NCBI GenBank assembly: GCA_029287875.1
Contig: JARFQH010000270.1
Location: 1-7,603, forward strand
DNA length: 7,603 nt
From: Desulfobacteraceae bacterium
Lineage (GTDB): Bacteria; Desulfobacterota; Desulfobacteria; Desulfobacterales; SG8-13
Direction of reading: 5' to 3'
Part shown: positions 4,859 through 7,603 of the stretch, one piece after another
Position numbering within the stretch: the stretch's first letter is position 1
How the letters are laid out: each line of letters opens with the position of its first letter
Position numbers and translations under genes: made by a program
Notes under the pieces: generated by a model
Databases searched by the model: none
Seen by the model: only the letters and a program-made list of their open reading frames with translations
Told to the model about the DNA's origin: nothing

Positions 4859-5677
4859 TCACCCGAGGGCCACATCGAGGGTCATCATGACGGCAAATCC
4901 GAACATGGCGCCCATCGTGGCTGCATCCGTATTTTTCTGGAGCTGTGACTCGGGAATCAGTTCCTCGACGACGACGAAAATCATCGCGCCGGCCGCAAAG
5001 GCCAAGGCATACGGCAGCAGCGGGCGCATGACGATCACGGCGACCGCCCCCAGTACGCCGGCCACAGGTTCCACAACGCCTGAGAGCTGACCATACCAAA
5101 AAGCCCGGAACCGCGAGAATCCCTCACGTCTCAGCGGGACTGAAACAGCGGCGCCTTCCGGAAAATTCTGTATGCCGATGCCGATGGCCAGTGCCACCGC
5201 ACCGGCCAGAGACGCTGACGGAATATCGGCGGCCAGAGCACCGAAGGCCACACCGACCGCCAGACCCTCGGGAATGTTGTGAATGGTAATGGCGAGCACC
5301 AGCAGAACACTGCGCCGCCAGCTGGTGCTGATCCCTTCCGCTTCCTCCATCGGAAAGCCGATGTGAAGATGAGGCAAGATATTATCGATCAGCCACAGAA
5401 AAACACCGCCGGCCAAGAACCCGATCGTGGCCGGCACCCATGGCGGCCCGCCGGACTCTTCGGCCATTTCGATAGCCGGCGCCAGCAGTGACCAGTAACT
5501 GGCTGCGATCATGACCCCGGCGGCAAAACCGAGCATCGCATCGAGCAACTTGCGGTTGATGGTCTTGAAAAAAAAGACCAGACCCGCACCCAGGGCCGTC
5601 AAGAACCATGTAAAAAGTGTCGCAATAAAGGCCTGAGTCACCGGATTGAGACCTTCAAAAAAGGTTATAATTTTCAT
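4859..5677 (-). CDS. ZIP family divalent metal transporter, GufA-like
   Basis: This 272-aa inner-membrane protein is a ZIP permease, a family that moves Zn2+, Fe2+ or Mn2+ into the cytoplasm. It has about eight hydrophobic segments. The metal-site motifs are HNIPEG (133-138, TM4) and QNFPEGAAVS (170-179, TM5), with EELIPES (238-244) and an N-terminal DAMLGFAAGVMIAASYWSLL helix typical of the bacterial GufA subgroup. The loop near residues 104-122 (HLHIGFPMEEAEG) is short and moderately acidic. The second site has N in place of the first motif's H partner, usual for this subgroup. The ATG at 5675-5677 has only a weak ribosome binding site (AAGGGA, 7-nt spacer). It stands alone, flanked by repeats upstream and a structured element downstream, and ends toward the bidirectional terminator. 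Metal specificity cannot be told. Confidence 0.92.
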   Translation of the reverse strand: MKIITFFEGLNPVTQAFIATLFTWFLTALGAGLVFFFKTINRKLLDAMLGFAAGVMIAASYWSLLAPAIEMAEESGGPPWVPATIGFLAGGVFLWLIDNILPHLHIGFPMEEAEGISTSWRRSVLLVLAITIHNIPEGLAVGVAFGALAADIPSASLAGAVALAIGIGIQNFPEGAAVSVPLRREGFSRFRAFWYGQLSGVVEPVAGVLGAVAVIVMRPLLPYALAFAAGAMIFVVVEELIPESQLQKNTDAATMGAMFGFAVMMTLDVALG

Positions 5678-5731
5678 TAAGAAATCCCTTGAAACGGTTG
5701 GTAATTAGACCTTTATAACCGTAATGTATAT

Positions 5732-5751
5732 CCCTGCAGCAAGCTGCAGGG
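5732..5751. repeat. Palindromic repeat, copy 1
   Basis: CCCTGCAGC and GCTGCAGGG are perfect 9-bp arms separated by AA. It is followed by GTATCAAAG, similar to the flank of the second copy at 5818-5839. The pair looks like a REP-type short palindrome in the leader of the ZIP gene. Confidence 0.7.
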
Positions 5752-5774
5752 TATCAAAGCTGTTTGATTTTATC

Positions 5775-5806
5775 CCCTCACCCTAACCCTCTCCCCAGGG
5801 AGAGGG
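5775..5806. repeat. CCCTCACCCTAACCCTCTCCC repeat-family hairpin
   Basis: The stem CCCTCTCCC (5787-5795) pairs with GGGAGAGGG (5798-5806), with CA between. The preceding CCCTCACCCTAA matches from memory a short extragenic repeat seen in many bacterial genomes. It lies between two copies of another palindrome and shares their layout of 9-bp arms and a 2-nt centre. Confidence 0.65.
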
Positions 5807-5817
5807 AATCTGTGGTG

Positions 5818-5839
5818 ACCCTGTAGCGAGCTACAGGGT
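5818..5839. repeat. Palindromic repeat, copy 2
   Basis: ACCCTGTAGC and GCTACAGGGT are 10-bp arms around GA. The arms differ from copy 1 by a paired change (C/G to T/A at the same stem position), so the base pairing is kept while the sequence varies. It starts 9 bp past the stop codon of the isomerase gene and is followed by ATTATCAAG, like the flank of copy 1. It lacks a T-tract, so it is not a clear terminator. Confidence 0.7.
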
Positions 5840-5848
5840 ATTATCAAG

Positions 5849-6595
5849 TTAAAATTTTTCGGCCGCTTTTTTTAAAAGTTCTTGCACAGCCGGTTGAAAC
5901 CAGCACGCGAGCATTTCCTCTTTCTTTTCCCTCCGCCGGCTTTCAAATTGCCGGCAAACGGCTTCGGTGCGATTTCGTTTGATTAGGCCAAAGGCGCCCT
6001 GCGGTTTATCCGCCAGGGCCCCGATCGCTTCGAGCGCCAGTGCTTCGATCTTTTCTTCGGGGCCGATGTCGTCCACCAGGCCCACGCTCATGGCCGTTTC
6101 AGGATGGATCAGATCGCCCTTGTATTGAAGGTCTCTGGCCGTTCGGTCGCCCACGATCTGCCTGAGCATCAAAGCAGCCAGAAAAGGCACCGGAACACCG
6201 ATGTTGATCTCGTTCAACCCCATCAGTTTTCGGCCCGCTGCGATGAGACGATAATCCGCGCTCAGAGCCAGAATCGTTCCTCCGGCCGTGGCATGACCGG
6301 CAATGGCCGCGGCCGTCGGCATCGGCAGGCAATAGAGGTCGAGAACCGCCTGGTCGAAATCATCCCAGAAACGGCTCATTTCCTGGCAGTTGAGTTGGAC
6401 CAGCGCAGGGAGATCCAGCCCGATACTGAAAAACTTGGTCCCCCCGGCCAGGACGCAGCCTCTGAAATCTGTCGCGATAAGCGACAGTGCGGTCGAAAAA
6501 TCTGCCAGCAGCGCCGGCCCGATCGCGTTGGTCACCCGGTTTGTCAGTCGCAGCAGCGCGACCTTTGCATGAGATTCAACCGTTACAGCCGTCAT
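5849..6595 (-). CDS. Crotonase family, probable delta3,delta2-enoyl-CoA isomerase
   Basis: This 248-aa protein has the crotonase fold. The oxyanion-hole segments are FFSIGLDL (55-62) and AGHATAGGTILA (99-110). Of the two catalytic Glu of hydratases, the first is replaced by Ile108 (GGTILA where hydratases have GGCELA), and the second is kept as Glu129 in MGLNEINIGVPVP. That single-Glu GLNE pattern matches delta3,delta2-enoyl-CoA isomerases, which shift a double bond so unsaturated acyl-CoAs can enter beta-oxidation. The C-terminal helix ends AVQELLKKAAEKF. The ATG at 6593-6595 is chosen for AGGAG (6602-6606, 6-nt spacer) and because the family fold begins right after it. The frame stays open 60 codons further upstream, but that sequence does not look like protein. 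It stands alone, without other beta-oxidation genes nearby. Isomerase over hydratase is inference from the residues. Confidence 0.85.
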   Translation of the reverse strand: MTAVTVESHAKVALLRLTNRVTNAIGPALLADFSTALSLIATDFRGCVLAGGTKFFSIGLDLPALVQLNCQEMSRFWDDFDQAVLDLYCLPMPTAAAIAGHATAGGTILALSADYRLIAAGRKLMGLNEINIGVPVPFLAALMLRQIVGDRTARDLQYKGDLIHPETAMSVGLVDDIGPEEKIEALALEAIGALADKPQGAFGLIKRNRTEAVCRQFESRRREKKEEMLACWFQPAVQELLKKAAEKF

Positions 6596-7028
6596 CTCTT
6601 TCTCCTGGCGTTTGTCTTCCGAACTTGGCGGTGTCCTTTCATAAAGGGCATATTTCGGTTCGGGGCTGGGCCCGACGTTTTTGCAACCGGAGGCGTGGCT
6701 AAAACCCGCAGCGCCGATATCGAGGATAACAATTGCGCCAAGACCGCAGCGCTGGCATGCAAAAAGCCCATTCAAACCAGAGTGTCCTCTCTGAATGAAC
6801 GGGAGAGCGGCCCGTTATCGCGAGAACCTTGTTTTTCAATTCGGGTGGTGACGTTCAAGACGTTTAAATAGATGCGCACCGAGCGCGGTCACCAAAGGCT
6901 AAATGAGCACAATTAGCGTCCACGGTCAACCACGGCTTTGAGGTAAAATATTATTTACAAAATCAAAGGAGCCGTGATAAGGGGTCGGTTGATAAAAATA
7001 CCGGTAACCAGGCAGTAAAGGGGGACTT
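6596..7028. other. Intergenic region between divergent genes
   Basis: No supported gene lies in these 433 bp between the isomerase and the Lys-rich gene. A leftward-facing imperfect hairpin (CATTC/GAATG plus AGAG/CTCT, 6769-6797) is followed on the minus strand by five T's and could be a weak terminator or attenuator in the isomerase leader. GACGTT occurs twice, 3 nt apart, around 6849-6862. I found no promoter with a good -10 for either gene. Confidence 0.5.
6931..6976 (+). promoter_or_regulatory. Hairpin upstream of the Lys-rich gene
   Basis: CACGGCTTTGA (6931-6941) pairs with TCAAA-GGA-GCCGTG (6963-6976), with a 3-nt bulge. Inside it GTAAA and TTTAC form a second short stem around ATATTA. 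It ends about 50 bp before the start codon at 7029 and may be an operator or leader structure. No function can be assigned. Confidence 0.4.
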
Positions 7029-7603
7029 ATGGTTAAAGACTTTCCGGAAAAACCTGCTCCAGGAGATGAACCACAGCCGGAAACGGTCAAAGAAACAAAG
7101 CGGAAGTCGAAATCGAAATCAGCGACCACTGCAAAAAAGACAACTCGTTCTGCTAAATCGAGCAAGGCAAAGTCAGCAAAGGCCGGCGGCGCAGGCGCAA
7201 GCACTGCCAGAAAGAAGAAGGCAAAACCTCAACCGTCAACTGCATCGACCCGGGCAACCACCGCAAGTGCCAAGAAGTCCGCGAGGACAACAACAGGAAA
7301 AACAGAGGTCAAGGGCAATGCCGCGGGCAACGATCCGTCGAACGCAAGCGAGAAAGACCCTGGTATGGAAAACCAGGACCGTAAAGCTAAAAAAGGTCCA
7401 AGTCCCCAACAAGGCACCGAGGCCGTCAGCGCAAAGGTCTCGGAAAACGTATCGACAAAAGCCGCAACCGATGACACCGTTCCCCCGGCGACCCCGAACA
7501 CCACGTGGACTCCGGTGCTACCCAAAACCCATGACGTCGGCGACAGCTCACTGCCGCCAGAGGAGGAACCAGATCCCATGAAGAAAATGCTCGTTTACGC
7601 CGG
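7029..7603 (+). CDS. Lys/Ala/Ser/Thr-rich protein, 3' end outside the window
   Basis: The ATG at 7029 follows AAAGGGGG (7017-7024, 4-nt spacer), and the frame stays open to the right edge (191 codons). Residues 1-19 are acidic/Pro-rich (MVKDFPEKPAPGDEPQPE). Residues 20-90 are a histone-H1- or AlgP-like tail full of short KSK, AKK, SAK and RKKKAK repeats. Residues 90-180 are polar and disordered, with PPATPNTTWTPVLPKTHD and PPEEEPDPM. Then MKKMLVYAG begins, perhaps the start of a membrane helix or folded domain cut off by the window. The tail could bind DNA, RNA or acidic surfaces, or be a flexible cytoplasmic extension of a membrane protein. An ATG within PDPMKKM lies late in the frame and is a possible alternative start. 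No family recognised. The frames antisense to it are composition artefacts. Confidence 0.7.
   Translation, partial: MVKDFPEKPAPGDEPQPETVKETKRKSKSKSATTAKKTTRSAKSSKAKSAKAGGAGASTARKKKAKPQPSTASTRATTASAKKSARTTTGKTEVKGNAAGNDPSNASEKDPGMENQDRKAKKGPSPQQGTEAVSAKVSENVSTKAATDDTVPPATPNTTWTPVLPKTHDVGDSSLPPEEEPDPMKKMLVYA

Noticed and set aside
4512..5099. Minus-strand frame overlapping the ZIP gene and the terminator
   Set aside because: It is out of frame with the conserved ZIP protein, Arg-rich, and crosses a strong terminator and the hairpin element.
6596..6775. 60-residue N-terminal extension of the isomerase, and a separate leftward frame from the ATG at 6769-6771 overlapping its start by ATGA
   Set aside because: The extension begins at a TTG without a ribosome binding site, and the crotonase fold starts at 6595 with a good one. 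The overlapping frame has biased composition and no ribosome binding site. The CQRC pair in the extension is not enough to call a domain.
6104..6871. Long plus-strand open frame opposite the isomerase
   Set aside because: It lies antisense to a clearly conserved gene, has no ribosome binding site, and its translation is Arg/Gln/Ser-rich without recognisable motifs.
7229..7579. Minus-strand frame rich in Ser, Val and Gly opposite the Lys-rich gene
   Set aside because: Produced by the repetitive Lys/Ala/Thr codons of the plus strand, with no ribosome binding site.

Overview
The window reads like chromosomal DNA of a Desulfobacterota (deltaproteobacterial) anaerobe, probably a relative of the sulfate reducers. 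This is an inference from the mix of genes: a DUF1638 protein, a stand-alone Mrp/NBP35 ATPase with a DUF134 regulator, a GufA-type ZIP transporter and several small Cys-rich proteins. Strong AGGAGG-type ribosome binding sites and moderate GC fit that reading. No phage, IS transposase, CRISPR, tRNA or rRNA was seen.

Layout. Positions 1-908 (+ strand) hold the 3' part of a DUF1638 gene and an 87-aa unknown protein, followed by an in-frame Cys-rich fragment with no start codon (about 909-1076) and a featureless gap to 1325. Positions 1326-4235 hold four minus-strand genes. Read in transcription order they are a retropepsin-like exported protease, a small exported beta-rich protein, the DUF134 regulator with its own promoter, and the Mrp ATPase. 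A perfect 20-bp hairpin lies just upstream of the Mrp ribosome binding site. A 50-aa Cys-rich gene missed by length cut-offs sits at 4399-4551 on the plus strand and ends at a bidirectional terminator.

Positions 4603-4799 are the most unusual stretch. A promoter-like TTAACG-16-TATAAA is embedded in the loop and U-tract of the terminator. It points into a 139-nt, almost fully self-complementary element whose G-U pairs favour a plus-strand transcript, so it is a candidate structured non-coding RNA. A minus-strand ZIP metal transporter (4859-5677) follows. Its TGA stop leads into 22 further sense codons. Next come a three-hairpin repeat cluster (5732-5839), a minus-strand enoyl-CoA isomerase-type crotonase (5849-6595), a 433-bp gap, and the start of a Lys/Ala/Ser/Thr-rich protein running off the right edge (7029 onward).

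How the genes may work together. DUF134 and Mrp are a plausible functional pair: an HTH/zinc-ribbon regulator beside an Fe-S carrier ATPase. The protease and the small beta protein are both exported and may act in the periplasm. The remaining genes look like independent housekeeping or accessory units, not one pathway.
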